The notes beneath the pieces were generated by a model. That model worked only from the letters and a program-made list of their open reading frames with translations. It was not told the origin of the DNA and did not search any database. Made by a program: the position numbers and the translations under genes. Below are positions 1-9,973 of a stretch of 64,000 nucleotides of DNA, piece by piece; positions within the stretch are counted from its first letter, which is position 1, and each line of letters begins with the position of its first letter. The DNA is from Hymenobacter jeollabukensis (GTDB lineage Bacteria > Bacteroidota > Bacteroidia > Cytophagales > Hymenobacteraceae). Location of the stretch: NCBI RefSeq assembly GCF_005771675.1, contig NZ_VAJM01000002.1, positions 310,001-374,000 of the forward strand. Direction: 5' to 3'.

Positions 1-1
1 G

Positions 2-748
<747 letters not shown>

Positions 749-765
749 TAGTAAGAAAATCAGAC

Positions 766-879
766 CGTCATGTCGAGCTTGTCGAGACATCTCGCGTGCT
801 GACGCCAGGTAGTAGCCTCAAGCCGGGAATAACTATCTGACTTAACACGCGAGATGTCTCGACTTCGCTCGACATGACG
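766..879. repeat. Dispersed inverted repeat, family A, copy 1
   Basis: Arms at 766-798 and 846-879 are near-perfect reverse complements (core GTCATGTCGAG...GAGACATCTCGCGTG) around a loop of about 47 bases. A second copy with the same arm sequence lies at 60251-60358. It sits between the epimerase gene and rfbA. Transcribed, it would form a long hairpin. I see no gene in it. Confidence 0.85.
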
Positions 880-913
880 TTCTTTTGTAGCAGCAATTCA
901 TAACTCTTTCCCC

Positions 914-1792
914 ATGAAAGGCATCATCCTCGCCGGCGGTTCCGGCACCCGTCTGCACCCGCTCACGCTGGCTGTCAGCAAGCAGCTCATGCCGGTGTAC
1001 GACAAGCCGATGATTTACTATCCGCTGTCGATTCTGATGATGGCGGGCATCCGCGAAATTCTCATCATCACCACGCCCCACGATCAGGCCCAGTTTCAGA
1101 AGCTGCTCGGCGACGGGAAAAGCCTCGGCTGCCGCTTCGAGTACGTGGTGCAGGAAGTGCCCAACGGCCTGGCCCAGGCCTTCGTGCTCGGTGCCGACTT
1201 CATCGGCGACGACAAAGTGGCCCTGGTGCTCGGCGACAATATCTTCTACGGCGCCGGCATGGAGGAGCTGCTCAAGAGCAACAACGACCCCGACGGCGGC
1301 GTGGTGTACGCCTACCACGTGCACGACCCGGAGCGCTACGGCGTGGTGGAGTTTGATGATAACCGCCAGGCCCTGAGCATCGAGGAAAAGCCCGCCAAGC
1401 CCAAGAGCAACTACGCCGTGCCCGGCCTGTACTTCTACGACAACGAGGTGGTGCAGATTGCCAAGGACCTGAAGCCCTCGGCCCGCGGCGAGTACGAAAT
1501 TACCGACGTGAACCAGGAGTACCTGCGCCGCGGCAAGCTGAAAGTGGGCATCCTGGGCCGCGGCACAGCCTGGCTGGATACCGGCACCTTCGAGAGCCTG
1601 ATGCAGGCCGGCGAGTTCGTGCGCGTCATCGAGCAGCGCCAGGGCCTGAAGGTGGGTTCTATCGAGGAAGTGGCTTACCGTCAGGGCTTCATCACGGCCG
1701 ATCAGCTGCGCCAGATTGCCGAGCCCCTGCGCAAGAGCGGCTACGGCGACTACCTGCTGAACCTGCCCCAACAGCAGCTGCTGGAAGGGTAG
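914..1792 (+). CDS. rfbA: Glucose-1-phosphate thymidylyltransferase RfbA/RmlA
   Basis: Makes dTDP-glucose from glucose-1-phosphate and dTTP, the first step of dTDP-L-rhamnose synthesis, in the cytoplasm. At 292 residues it has the usual family length. The nucleotide-binding signature GGSGTRLHP is at residues 8-16, followed by [18 protein letters not shown], the GDNIFYG region near residue 110, and [19 protein letters not shown]; all are diagnostic of RmlA. The ATG at 914 gives the canonical MKGIILAGG start. It follows the epimerase fragment on the same strand, separated by an inverted repeat. rfbB, rfbC and rfbD are not in the window. Confidence 0.96.
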   Translation: MKGIILAGGSGTRLHPLTLAVSKQLMPVYDKPMIYYPLSILMMAGIREILIITTPHDQAQFQKLLGDGKSLGCRFEYVVQEVPNGLAQAFVLGADFIGDDKVALVLGDNIFYGAGMEELLKSNNDPDGGVVYAYHVHDPERYGVVEFDDNRQALSIEEKPAKPKSNYAVPGLYFYDNEVVQIAKDLKPSARGEYEITDVNQEYLRRGKLKVGILGRGTAWLDTGTFESLMQAGEFVRVIEQRQGLKVGSIEEVAYRQGFITADQLRQIAEPLRKSGYGDYLLNLPQQQLLEG

Positions 1793-1816
1793 GAGGGTAA
1801 TTAAAAATTGAGAATT

Positions 1817-1854
1817 AAAAATGCCCGGTGCCCGCATGGCGCCGGGCATTTTTT
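1817..1854 (+). terminator. Rho-independent-type hairpin after rfbA
   Basis: The stem AAAAATGCCCGG (1817-1828) pairs with CCGGGCATTTTT (1842-1853) around a short loop and ends in a T run. It lies 25 bases after the rfbA stop and before the convergent chrA gene. Confidence 0.75.
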
Positions 1855-1924
1855 ATGTGGCGCGTAGCCGTTTCTGCGCCGGATAGCCAGGCAGCTGGCG
1901 TTGCTCATTGATGATTCAATTCCA

Positions 1925-3253
1925 TCAGGGCAGGAGCGCGCCCAGTAGCAAGGCGCTGAGCACCAGCACGTAGGAGGGTAGTCGGTCCCAGAGCAGGATC
2001 AGGAAGGTGACGCCGACCAGGATGGGATTCAGCGGCAAATCCACGCCGTAGCGGCCGGGCATGTGCCAGGTGGGGCCGTCGGGCAGGGGGTGGTAAAGCA
2101 GGAAGGTGGCCGCCACCACCAGGCCGGCCGACACGGCGTTGATGCCTTCCAGCGAGGCTTTGACTACGCGGTACTGCTTGAGCTGGTCCCAGAAACGAAT
2201 CAGGAAGAAGATGAGCAGCGTGCCGGGCATGAAGATGCCCACCGCGCCCACCAGCGCCCCGATGAGCTGCCCGCTGGTGCCATAGTCGCGCATGGCCAGG
2301 GCCCCGATGTAGGCGGCAATGGAGAAGTTGGGGCCCGGCAGCGCCTGCGTCAGGCCGTAGCCGGAGAGGAATTCGGGGCCGCTGAGGTACTCCTTGAACT
2401 CCACGAACTCGGCGTAGAGCAGCGGGGCCAGCACCTGCCCGCCGCCGAATACCAAAGAGCCGTTGCGGTAGAAGTTCTCGAACAGGCGCACCGGCAGCTC
2501 GCGGGTGTAGTGGCCCAGCAACGCCGCCAGCAGAAACACGCCCAGCCACAGCAGAAAGTTGGCCCACTCCACCCGTAGGGGCTCCTTCTGCTTGATCTGC
2601 GGCATTTTGCGGTAGCGGAACGTCGTCACCAGCCCGCCGCCGATGAGCAGCAGCGGTAGCACCCAGGGCAGCTGGAAGAAGTAGGCCACCAGCGCGGCGG
2701 CCACCAGCAGGGCCACCGAGGTCTTGGTATGGATGACCTTCTCGGCAATCTTGTAGGCCGAATACGCCACGAAGCCCACAGCCACCGGCTGCACGTAGCG
2801 TACCAGCCGGGCCACCTGTTCTTTGTCGAGGTAGTTGAGGCTCAGGGCGGCGGCCGTCATCAGCAGCACCGAGGGCAGAATCCAGACGAGCAGGGTGAGG
2901 TAGGCCAGGTTGGGCCCGCCCAGGCGGAAACCGATGGCCGTAATCGTCTGGGTGGAGCCGGGACCGGGCAGCACCTGGCACAGGGCCATCAGCTCCAGCA
3001 GCTCGGCCGAGCTGAGGTAGCGCCGCTTGTCGACCAGCAGGCGAAACATCATGGCCGTGTGCGCCTGCGGGCCGCCGAAGGCCGTGCAGCCGAGCAGGGC
3101 CACGTCCTTCAGGAAAATGATGCCGCGCACGCGTTTGGTGCGCAGACGCCGGGGCGGCGGCGCCAGCTTTACATCGGCCGGGTCGGAGGGCTGCACGGGT
3201 GGAAGCGGGTGGGTCGTATGGGTAAAGAAGCACAATCCGGCCCGAACGGCCAA
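1925..3253 (-). CDS. chrA: Chromate transporter ChrA
   Basis: Long-chain ChrA (CHR family) inner-membrane protein that exports chromate. The two homologous CHR halves are visible. The first has TAFGGPQAH and QVLPGPGSTQT. The second has SLVFGGGQVLAPLL and QALPGPNFSIAAYIGA. Many hydrophobic segments lie between them. At most 442 residues. The start is uncertain: the frame opens with TTG at 3253, but the family-like N-terminus VRGIIFLKDVALLGCTAFGG begins at a GTG at 3130. Substrates other than chromate are possible, since some family members have no tested function. It converges on rfbA and no partner gene is adjacent. Confidence 0.9.
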   Translation of the reverse strand: MAVRAGLCFFTHTTHPLPPVQPSDPADVKLAPPPRRLRTKRVRGIIFLKDVALLGCTAFGGPQAHTAMMFRLLVDKRRYLSSAELLELMALCQVLPGPGSTQTITAIGFRLGGPNLAYLTLLVWILPSVLLMTAAALSLNYLDKEQVARLVRYVQPVAVGFVAYSAYKIAEKVIHTKTSVALLVAAALVAYFFQLPWVLPLLLIGGGLVTTFRYRKMPQIKQKEPLRVEWANFLLWLGVFLLAALLGHYTRELPVRLFENFYRNGSLVFGGGQVLAPLLYAEFVEFKEYLSGPEFLSGYGLTQALPGPNFSIAAYIGALAMRDYGTSGQLIGALVGAVGIFMPGTLLIFFLIRFWDQLKQYRVVKASLEGINAVSAGLVVAATFLLYHPLPDGPTWHMPGRYGVDLPLNPILVGVTFLILLWDRLPSYVLVLSALLLGALLP

Positions 3254-3340
3254 CTGTGCAGGCGCGGGGCCCGAATCTGAAGTCGGGGCAAGGCCGTGTT
3301 TACTTTACGCCCGACCCTGCGGCTGCAGACGACAGAAAAG

Positions 3341-3443
3341 TGTAGAGACGCATATTTGCGTCTCGTCGTCCGGCGGATTATCCGCTTGGCCTGGCGCGTG
3401 CGAGGTGTCGTTCAACGACGAGACGCAAGTATGCGTCTCTACA
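3341..3443. repeat. Inverted repeat, family B
   Basis: The left arm 3341-3369 (TAGAGACGCATATTTGCGTC core) and the right arm 3415-3443 are reverse complements with a single mismatch over 29 bases, around a 45-base loop. It lies between the chrA 5' end and the 3' end of the oxygenase gene, with no plausible coding content. Confidence 0.8.
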
Positions 3444-3464
3444 GCCTGGGCCTTAAAAACAGTA

Positions 3465-3491
3465 GTGCCACGACTCGCAAAGTCGTGGCAC
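3465..3491. repeat. Short perfect hairpin (GTGCCACGACT / AGTCGTGGCAC)
   Basis: An 11-base perfect inverted repeat with a 5-base loop, between repeat family B and the direct-repeat family D copy. It could act as a terminator for the oxygenase gene on the minus strand, but no clear T run follows. Confidence 0.55.
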
Positions 3492-3500
3492 CACACGTTC

Positions 3501-3554
3501 AATCGTCCACAAAATCCGCGGAATCCGAAAAATCCGTCGAATCCGTGGTCCTTA
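3501..3554. repeat. Dispersed 54-bp repeat, family D, copy 1
   Basis: Read on the minus strand, this starts at the TAA of the oxygenase gene and runs through repeated CGGATT words (CGGATTTTTCGGATTCC) to GGACGATTG. The segment after proS (11779-11832) is nearly identical in sequence and in position relative to a stop codon. Confidence 0.75.
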
Positions 3555-4538
3555 CATCGTCGACTTCTTCTTCAGTCCCAGCTCGATGAGCCGCTCGTTG
3601 AGGAATTCACCGGCGGTAATGTCCTCCTGCTGCTTGGGGTTGTCGGGCGTCACGCAGCTGTCCAGGGCGGCCAGGCTCATTTCGGAGCGCGGGTGCATGA
3701 AGAAGGGGATGCTGTAGCGCGAGGAGTTCATTTTCTCGCGGGGTGGGTTCACCACGCGGTGAATGGTGCTCTTGAGCACGCCGTTGGTCAGGCGCTGCAG
3801 CATGTCGCCTACGTTCACCACAATCTGGTCGGGCAGGGCGGTGATGGGAATCCACTTCCCGTCGCGGCGCTTCACCTGCAGGCCGTCGGCCGAGGCGCCC
3901 ATCAGCAGGGTGATGAGGTTGATGTCGCCGTGTTCGGCGGCACGCACGGCGTCGGCCGGCACCTCCTCGGGGTTTTCGATGGGGTAGTAGTGGATCGGGC
4001 GCAGGATGCTGTTGCCGTTGCGCACCTTGTCGTCGAAGTAGTTCTCCGGCAGCTTCAGGTACAGGGCAATGGCGCGCAGCACGTCTTTGCCAGCGGCTTC
4101 CAGGGTCTTGTAGGTGGTCAGCGAGGTGTTGGCGAAGCTTTCTACCTCCTTGGGCCAGATGTTGTCCGGGTACTCCTTGCCGATGGGGTCGTTGGGGTCG
4201 TCGACCTCCTGGCCCACGTGGTAGAACTCCTTCAGGTCGCCGGTGTTGCGGCCCTTGGCGTGCTCCTTGCCCTTGCTCACGTAGCCGCGCTGGCCCGCCA
4301 GCTCCGGCTTTTCGTACTGCTGCTTCACGTCGTCGGGCAGCGAGAAGAAGGCTTTCACGTCCGAGTACAGCTTTTGGGTCTGCTCGTCGTTGAGGCCGTG
4401 GTTTTTCAGGGCGATGAAGCCGATGTTCTGGTAGGCTTCGCCGAGCTGCTGCACAAATTTAGCTTTGCGCTCCGGGTCACCGGAACGGAAATCCGCCAGG
4501 TCCAGCGAGGGGATTTCCTCCAACAGTTTTTCGCTCAT
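3552..4538 (-). CDS. Isopenicillin N synthase-like 2-oxoglutarate/Fe(II) dioxygenase
   Basis: A 328-residue protein of the plant-type 2OG-Fe(II) oxygenase superfamily (DIOX_N plus 2OG-FeII_Oxy). The N-terminal part has IPSLDLADF and the helix with NIGFIALKNHGL. The iron triad is His203-x-Asp205 (AEHGD) and His260 (STIHRVVNPP). The 2-oxoglutarate-binding RxS is Arg274-x-Ser276 (RYSIPFF). These are complete, so an active hydroxylase or desaturase is expected. The substrate cannot be told from the sequence. It is divergent from the lipoprotein gene at 4680, so the roughly 140 bases between them probably hold both promoters. Confidence 0.88.
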   Translation of the reverse strand: MSEKLLEEIPSLDLADFRSGDPERKAKFVQQLGEAYQNIGFIALKNHGLNDEQTQKLYSDVKAFFSLPDDVKQQYEKPELAGQRGYVSKGKEHAKGRNTGDLKEFYHVGQEVDDPNDPIGKEYPDNIWPKEVESFANTSLTTYKTLEAAGKDVLRAIALYLKLPENYFDDKVRNGNSILRPIHYYPIENPEEVPADAVRAAEHGDINLITLLMGASADGLQVKRRDGKWIPITALPDQIVVNVGDMLQRLTNGVLKSTIHRVVNPPREKMNSSRYSIPFFMHPRSEMSLAALDSCVTPDNPKQQEDITAGEFLNERLIELGLKKKSTM

Positions 4539-4679
4539 AGCGAGTGGGAATTTCGTTTGGGGAACGTCTTTTTACAGTTCGGCAAGTTACTCAATTTATC
4601 GTTGCCATTTTCGAAATCAACCGCTTTGGCGCTGTTCACGTACGCGGGTTCTACGTCTGTTCACATCCACCTTTTCGCA

Positions 4680-5495
4680 ATGACCAAATCCATATACCTG
4701 CTCGGCCTCGCCGCCCTCGGCCTGGCGGCCTGCGACGCTTCCAAGCAACAGTCATCGGCCGCGGTGGCTACCAGCGAAACCGTAACCAATACGGCCGCCA
4801 CCCAGGAAAAGAACGGCATCAAGCTCACGCCGTTTACTGACTCGCCCAAGTTTGCCGCCGCCGGCCTGCGCCTGAATACGCCCGCCAACGGCGCCACCGT
4901 GCCCAGCGGCGCCGTAGCCTTCGACTACGACCTGACCAACTTCCAGCTCACCAAGATGACGGAGGGCATGCACGCCGAGCACATGGCCAACTCGGCCAAG
5001 GGCCAGCACATCCACAACATCGTGGACAACCAGCCCTACACGGCGCACTACACCACCGAATTCACCAAGGACATACCGGACGGGCAGCACGTGGTCCTCT
5101 CGTTTCTCTCGCGCTCCTACCACGAGAGCCTGAAGCACCGCGGGGCCTACGATTTGCGCGTCGTGACCGTGGGCAAGGCCGCCGCGCCGATGACGTTTGA
5201 CGTGAAGGCGCCGCACCTCTTCTACAGCCGGCCCAAGGACGTGTACACCGGCAACGACGCCAAGAGCGTGATGCTGGACTTTTACCTCGTCAATACCACG
5301 CTGGCGCCGGAGGGCAACAAGGTGCGCGCCACCATCAACGGCACCGAGTTTCTGCTGGATCAGTGGGCTCCCTACATGATGGAAGGCCTGCCCATGGGCG
5401 AAAACACCGTGAAGCTGGAGCTGATTGACATGGACGGCAAGCCGGTGCCCGGCCCGTTCAACACCGTCACGCGCACGTTCACGCTGCAGCCGTAA
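4680..5495 (+). CDS. Conserved lipoprotein, Bacteroidota family
   Basis: The 271-residue protein begins with a lipoprotein signal peptide, MTKSIYLLGLAALGLAAC, with Cys18 as the lipidation site. I chose the ATG at 4680 because the long open frame upstream has no coding character and this start gives the signal peptide. The mature part is beta-rich and holds a His-rich stretch (MHAEHMANSAKGQHIHNI). Similar proteins in Bacteroidota are sometimes labelled 'phosphopeptide-binding', without evidence that I can judge here. The likely location is the periplasmic or outer face of the envelope. The repeated His residues hint at metal binding; that is inference. Confidence 0.8.
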   Translation: MTKSIYLLGLAALGLAACDASKQQSSAAVATSETVTNTAATQEKNGIKLTPFTDSPKFAAAGLRLNTPANGATVPSGAVAFDYDLTNFQLTKMTEGMHAEHMANSAKGQHIHNIVDNQPYTAHYTTEFTKDIPDGQHVVLSFLSRSYHESLKHRGAYDLRVVTVGKAAAPMTFDVKAPHLFYSRPKDVYTGNDAKSVMLDFYLVNTTLAPEGNKVRATINGTEFLLDQWAPYMMEGLPMGENTVKLELIDMDGKPVPGPFNTVTRTFTLQP

Positions 5496-5521
5496 GGCTT
5501 CGGGTCGAAACGGCCAAGCCA

Positions 5522-5543
5522 GCGCCCGCCCACCAGCGGGCGT
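5522..5543. terminator. Bidirectional hairpin between convergent genes
   Basis: CGCCCGC and GCGGGCG pair around CCACCA about 25 bases after the lipoprotein stop, followed on the plus strand by a T-containing stretch. It serves the convergent genes ending at 5495 and 5568. Confidence 0.45.
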
Positions 5544-5567
5544 TGTCGTTTTCCGGCCGGACCGGCG

Positions 5568-7610
5568 CTATCGTCCCCAGCGGGCCCGGCCCCGCAGCTG
5601 GTATTCCAGCAGTAGCTCGAAGTAGGGCAGCAGGCGGGAACTGCGCCGGCCTAGCTCCTCGGCCGTGTAGCTGCTGCCGCCGATATAGGTGCCCTGGCCG
5701 GGCAAGTAGCGGTAAAGGTTCTGCAGTTGCTGCAGCCACAGCGAGGTCGTCAGCACCAGCGGGCCGGAGCGGCGCTCGAAGCTCAGCTCGGGGCCGTGCT
5801 GGCGGGTGAGGGTGCGCAGGTAGATGAGGCCGGCGGCGCCGGCGCCCTCGGGCAGCAGGGCGGCGCGCTGGTGGCTGCGCTGCTCCAGGAAGCGGTAGCC
5901 GGCGCGCAGGCTGCTCTGGCCGCGCACGCCGCGCCAGCCCCGGCGCAAACCCAGGCTCAGGTCGTGCAGGATGGTGGTGTCGAGCGGGCTTTCCCGGAAG
6001 GTCTGCCAGTTCAGCTGGCCGATGCGGTTTTCGCGGCGCTGGTAATCGAGCGTGAGCAGCCACTGGGGGCGCACCTCCCACTGCAGGTGCTGCTCCAGCT
6101 CCAGCACCCGGCTGGCGCGGTTGCGGGCCTGCTCGGCGGCCCGGTCGCGCACTTGGTAGCTCACCCAGAGGTGGTAGCTGCCGCGCCAGCTGAAGGTGCC
6201 CGGCGCCCAGGCAAAGCCCGGCTCCCAGTGCAGCAGGCGGTCGGAGTAGTTTTCGGCGCTCTGCTGGGCCTTGATGAAGATGAGCTGGCGGTACTCGCCC
6301 CAGAGGCCCAGGGAGGTGCGGAAGGTGGGGTGCCAACGCGAGGTCAGGCGCAGGCGCAGCTGGTGGCTGGCCTCGTCGCGGTCCTGGTAGTTTTCGGGGC
6401 TGGGCGTGTCCACGCGCAGCAGCTGGGCGTTGCCGCCGGCCGTGAGGGCGTGGCGCGGGCGCAGCAGCCAGGTCAGCTCGGCCTGCCACTGGGTGGTTTT
6501 CTCGCTGATGTCCTTGATTTTCTCGCGCTGCTCGGCGGCGAAGAACCGGCCGGCCGCCAGCAGGCGGTTGTTGTCGAGGTAGTAGCCGCGCACCCGCTCG
6601 TGGTAGCCAAACTGCACCCGGGCCTGCAGCTTGCGGCGGGTGAGCAGCAGCTCCTGGCGGGTGTCGTACTCGTGCTGGCGGTAGCCCAGGTTCTGCACCG
6701 TGTCGGCCAGGGGGCCGAGGCGGCGGTAGCGGAAGGCGCGGGCCGGTAGCAGCACGGAGTTGTCGGAATGAAACGAAGCCTGGCCGGGCAGCTGGTAGGT
6801 CCACTGCACCTGGGCCGTCAGGGTGTCGCTCTGGATGCGCTGCACGTTGGCGGGCAGGTAGTCCTCGGTGCGGGTGTTGCGGTAGCCCAGGCGCAGCAGG
6901 GCCAGGCTGTTGTCGTCGACGGCGCGCTGGTACACCGCGTCGGCCAGGGCGCGCTGCCAGCGGCGCGGCCCCAGCTGCGTCTGCAGCGCCACCAGGCGCA
7001 GGGCCACCGGCTCGGGCCAGGCGGCCAGGGGGCGCACCACGGCCGTCAGCTCGGCGCCGTAGGTGGGGCCGAGGTCCTGGCGGCCGTTGCGCATGTCGTG
7101 GGTGAGGCCCCCGAGCAGGGCCACGCGCAGCTGCGAGAGGGAATCGGGGGCGGAGCGGGGGCGCAGGCGCCACTGCCCGCCGGCCCGGCCCAGCCAGGTC
7201 ACGGTGCGGATGTGGTTGGCGTGGCTGTAGTCGTAGACCACCTGCTGGCCCACCTGCCAGTGCCGGCCCAGCCCGATGAGGTGCAGGGCGTCGGCGCGGT
7301 AGTCCTCGCGCACGAAGGGCGGGCGGCCGCGCGAGTCGAGCACCCAGTCGGTGCGGGCGCGGTAGAGCAGGGTCTGGCGCTTGCCCAGGTGCCAGCGGCC
7401 GTAGGCCTCGCTCTGCTGGGTGTAGGTGCTCACGCCGATGCGCCGCGCGTGCAGGCGCACGCCCACCAGGGTGTCGGGCGGCGTCATGGTCACCAGCGTG
7501 GGGTCGGTCACGCCGTCGGGTACCAGCTGGGCGCGGGCGGCCGGTGCGGCGGCCAAGCTGGCCCCGCCCACGCCGGCGGCTAGTCCGAGGCGGCAGACAA
7601 AACGGCGCAT
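5568..7610 (-). CDS. Putative outer-membrane beta-barrel protein, function unknown
   Basis: About 680 residues. The ATG at 7610 (rather than the longer frame starting at 7634) gives a signal peptide, MRRFVCRLGLAAGVGG...APAARAQ. The rest has no hydrophobic helices. It is built from alternating polar and aromatic residues (for example WQVGQQVVYDYSHAN, LRLRLTSRWHPTF), as in long outer-membrane beta-barrels. It lacks the plug or CarboxypepD-reg domain of TonB-dependent receptors. I do not recognise a named family. It is transcribed divergently from the OmpA-like gene at 7880. Confidence 0.7.
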   Translation of the reverse strand: MRRFVCRLGLAAGVGGASLAAAPAARAQLVPDGVTDPTLVTMTPPDTLVGVRLHARRIGVSTYTQQSEAYGRWHLGKRQTLLYRARTDWVLDSRGRPPFVREDYRADALHLIGLGRHWQVGQQVVYDYSHANHIRTVTWLGRAGGQWRLRPRSAPDSLSQLRVALLGGLTHDMRNGRQDLGPTYGAELTAVVRPLAAWPEPVALRLVALQTQLGPRRWQRALADAVYQRAVDDNSLALLRLGYRNTRTEDYLPANVQRIQSDTLTAQVQWTYQLPGQASFHSDNSVLLPARAFRYRRLGPLADTVQNLGYRQHEYDTRQELLLTRRKLQARVQFGYHERVRGYYLDNNRLLAAGRFFAAEQREKIKDISEKTTQWQAELTWLLRPRHALTAGGNAQLLRVDTPSPENYQDRDEASHQLRLRLTSRWHPTFRTSLGLWGEYRQLIFIKAQQSAENYSDRLLHWEPGFAWAPGTFSWRGSYHLWVSYQVRDRAAEQARNRASRVLELEQHLQWEVRPQWLLTLDYQRRENRIGQLNWQTFRESPLDTTILHDLSLGLRRGWRGVRGQSSLRAGYRFLEQRSHQRAALLPEGAGAAGLIYLRTLTRQHGPELSFERRSGPLVLTTSLWLQQLQNLYRYLPGQGTYIGGSSYTAEELGRRSSRLLPYFELLLEYQLRGRARWGR

Positions 7611-7879
7611 AGCAGGCGGCGGAGCGGGTGGCAAATACGTCGTAAACTACTACTTTCAACAGCGGCCCGCAACCGGCCGTACCCGGTCCGGCTGCGGTCG
7701 ACACATTATCGTGTGGTGGCGCGCCCTGCGCCGGATGCGTACTTTTAAGGCCGCATTTGCCGTTGGCCGTAACTATACACCGTCGGTAGCCGTCTTTCCT
7801 GAACTCAACCATGCCGCCGCCCGTGGGGGCGGCTTACCACTGCCGGGGCACAGTCCACCGTTTTTTGCCCGTCTTTAGT

Positions 7880-9925
7880 ATGAGCGTACGTTCTCTCGTT
7901 TTGTCATTGGGGTTGGTTGTGGGATATAGCGTGGCGGCCCGGGCCCAGCACGCGGTGTGGGCGGCCAAGGTCGTGGAAGTATCCTCGCAGAAAGCCGAGG
8001 GCAAGGAGGCATTTTCGCCCGAAAAGGTGTTGGGTGAGCCCAACGCCCTGCCCCTGGGCCAGATCAGCAACGAGGCCTGGATTCCGAAAAAGGAAGGCCC
8101 CAAGGAATTCATCGAAGTGAAGTTTACCAAGTCGGTGGTAGCCCGGCAGGTGACGGTGGTCGAAAACTTCAACCCCGGCTCCATCATCCGTATCGAGCTG
8201 GTGGACACCCGCGGCGAGCGGCACCAGGTGTACGAAAACCCCAGCCCCGGCCCGCTGCCCGAGCTGTTTCGTACCCTGCAGGTCACCTTCGGAGCCGCCA
8301 CCTACCGCACCATCGGGGTGGTGGTGACGATGAACACGGCCAAGGTCAACGGCGTCAACCAGATCGACGCCATCGGCGTGGCCGACGTGACTGACGTGAT
8401 GGTGAAAAAGGATTTCAAGGCCATGCCGACGGAAAACGCCATTTCCTTCGACTCGGCCATGGTGAACCTGGGGCCGAACGTGAATACCAAGTTCACGGAG
8501 GTGCGCCCCATCGTGGCGCCCGACGGCCGCACGCTGTTCTTTGCCCGGCAAGGCTCGCCGCAGAACGTGGGCGGCGCCAAGGACGGCCAGGACGTGTGGT
8601 ACTCGACGCTGACCAACCCCAAGGCCAAAACCTGGGGGCAGGCCAAAAACGCCGGCTCGCCCATTAACTCGCCCGGCCCCAACGGCCTGGCCTCGGTATC
8701 GGCCGACGGATCGTCGGCGGTGCTCATCAACGTGTATAACCCCGACGGCTCGCTCGACCCCAAGGGCGCCAGCATCACCCGGCGCAAGGCTACGGGCTGG
8801 ACGCAGCCGGAAAAAATTAACATCCAGGACTTCTACAACGACGACCCGGACAACGTCGACTTCTTCCTGAGCACCTCGGGCAAGCAGCTGCTGATGGCCG
8901 TGGACCGCCGCGACAGTAAAGGCCAGCAGGACCTCTACGTGAGCTTCCGCCAGACCGACGGCTCGTTCTCGCGGCCCGTCAACCTCGGGGCCAACATCAA
9001 CACCAAGGCCGCCGAGTTTGCCCCCTTCCTGGCGCCCGACGGCAAGACCCTGTACTTCGCCTCCGAGGGGCTGGCCGGCTACGGCAAGGGCGACATTTTC
9101 TACGCCAAGCGCCTCGACGACACCTGGACCAACTGGACCAAGCCGCGCAACCTCGGTCCCGCCATCAACTCGCCGGCCATGGACGCCTACTTCTCGCTGT
9201 CGGCCTCGGGTGAGGATGCCTATTTGGTGTCGGACCGCAACGGCACCGACGGCTCGCGCGACATTTTCCGCATCAGCCTCTCCTCCAACAACAAGCCCGA
9301 AGCTGTGGCCCTGGTGCGCGGCCGGGTGCTCGACGCGGCCACCAAGAAGCCGGTAGCCGCCACCGTGCGCTACGAAAACCTGATTACCGGCGAGGAAATC
9401 GGGGTGGTGGAAACCAACGCCACCGACGGCACCTACACCATCGTGCTGCCCACCGGCGCCCACTACGGCTACCGCGCCGACGCCACCGGCTACCTCTCCG
9501 AGGACCAGAACCTGGACGTGACCGACCGCAACAAGTACTCCGAAGAAACCCAGGACCTGTACCTGATTCCCTTCGAAGTGGGCCAGAAGATCAAGCTGAA
9601 CAACATCTTCTTTGCCCAGAGTAAGTACTTCCTGCGCGAAAACTCCTACCCGGAACTGCAGCGCCTGGTGAACATCCTCAAGAACTACCCGCAGGTGGAA
9701 ATCGAGCTGCAGGGCCACACCGATAACCAGGGCGACCCGGCCCTGAACCTGAAGCTGAGCAACGACCGCGTGAACGAGGTGAAGAAGTACCTGGTGAGCA
9801 AGGGCATTGCCGGCACCCGCATCCGCGCCCAGGGCTTCGGCGACACCAAGCCCATTGCCCCGAACGACCAGGAAGAAACCCGCAAGCTCAACCGCCGGGT
9901 GGAATTCGTGATTACCAAGAAGTAA
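7880..9925 (+). CDS. Multidomain OmpA-family protein (discoidin-like, beta-propeller, CRD, OmpA)
   Basis: A 681-residue envelope protein. Domain order: signal peptide (residues 1-23); an F5/8-type (discoidin-like) region at about 25-165; a PD40/WD40-like propeller at about 195-470, with repeats such as DGRTLFFARQG and DGKTLYFASEG; a carboxypeptidase-regulatory-like domain beginning VRGRVLDAATKKPVAA; and a C-terminal OmpA peptidoglycan-binding domain (ELQGHTDNQGDP...RRVEFVITKK). The ATG at 7880 supplies the signal peptide. The propeller-CRD-OmpA order resembles PorE of the type IX secretion apparatus, but with a discoidin-like domain where PorE has TPRs. A structural or T9SS-accessory role is inference. 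Confidence 0.85.
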   Translation: MSVRSLVLSLGLVVGYSVAARAQHAVWAAKVVEVSSQKAEGKEAFSPEKVLGEPNALPLGQISNEAWIPKKEGPKEFIEVKFTKSVVARQVTVVENFNPGSIIRIELVDTRGERHQVYENPSPGPLPELFRTLQVTFGAATYRTIGVVVTMNTAKVNGVNQIDAIGVADVTDVMVKKDFKAMPTENAISFDSAMVNLGPNVNTKFTEVRPIVAPDGRTLFFARQGSPQNVGGAKDGQDVWYSTLTNPKAKTWGQAKNAGSPINSPGPNGLASVSADGSSAVLINVYNPDGSLDPKGASITRRKATGWTQPEKINIQDFYNDDPDNVDFFLSTSGKQLLMAVDRRDSKGQQDLYVSFRQTDGSFSRPVNLGANINTKAAEFAPFLAPDGKTLYFASEGLAGYGKGDIFYAKRLDDTWTNWTKPRNLGPAINSPAMDAYFSLSASGEDAYLVSDRNGTDGSRDIFRISLSSNNKPEAVALVRGRVLDAATKKPVAATVRYENLITGEEIGVVETNATDGTYTIVLPTGAHYGYRADATGYLSEDQNLDVTDRNKYSEETQDLYLIPFEVGQKIKLNNIFFAQSKYFLRENSYPELQRLVNILKNYPQVEIELQGHTDNQGDPALNLKLSNDRVNEVKKYLVSKGIAGTRIRAQGFGDTKPIAPNDQEETRKLNRRVEFVITKK

Positions 9926-9973
9926 AGGGCTAAATGGTCGAATGGCTAAATGGCTGGCCGTTCAGATACACGA

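Noticed and set aside
1905-3233. 442-codon minus frame offset from chrA
   Set aside because: It is a shifted frame of the chrA gene rich in Arg/Ala/Gly/Pro with no membrane helices. The other frame gives a complete ChrA.
3027-4679. Long open frame leading into the 4680 lipoprotein gene (822 codons in total)
   Set aside because: The upstream part is the antisense of the oxygenase gene and crosses repeats. The signal peptide and lipobox begin at 4680, so the extension is not coding.
5479-7812. 777-codon minus frame overlapping the beta-barrel gene
   Set aside because: Pro/Arg/Gly-rich translation typical of a shadow frame in GC-rich DNA. The 5568-7610 frame has a signal peptide and a beta-barrel pattern.
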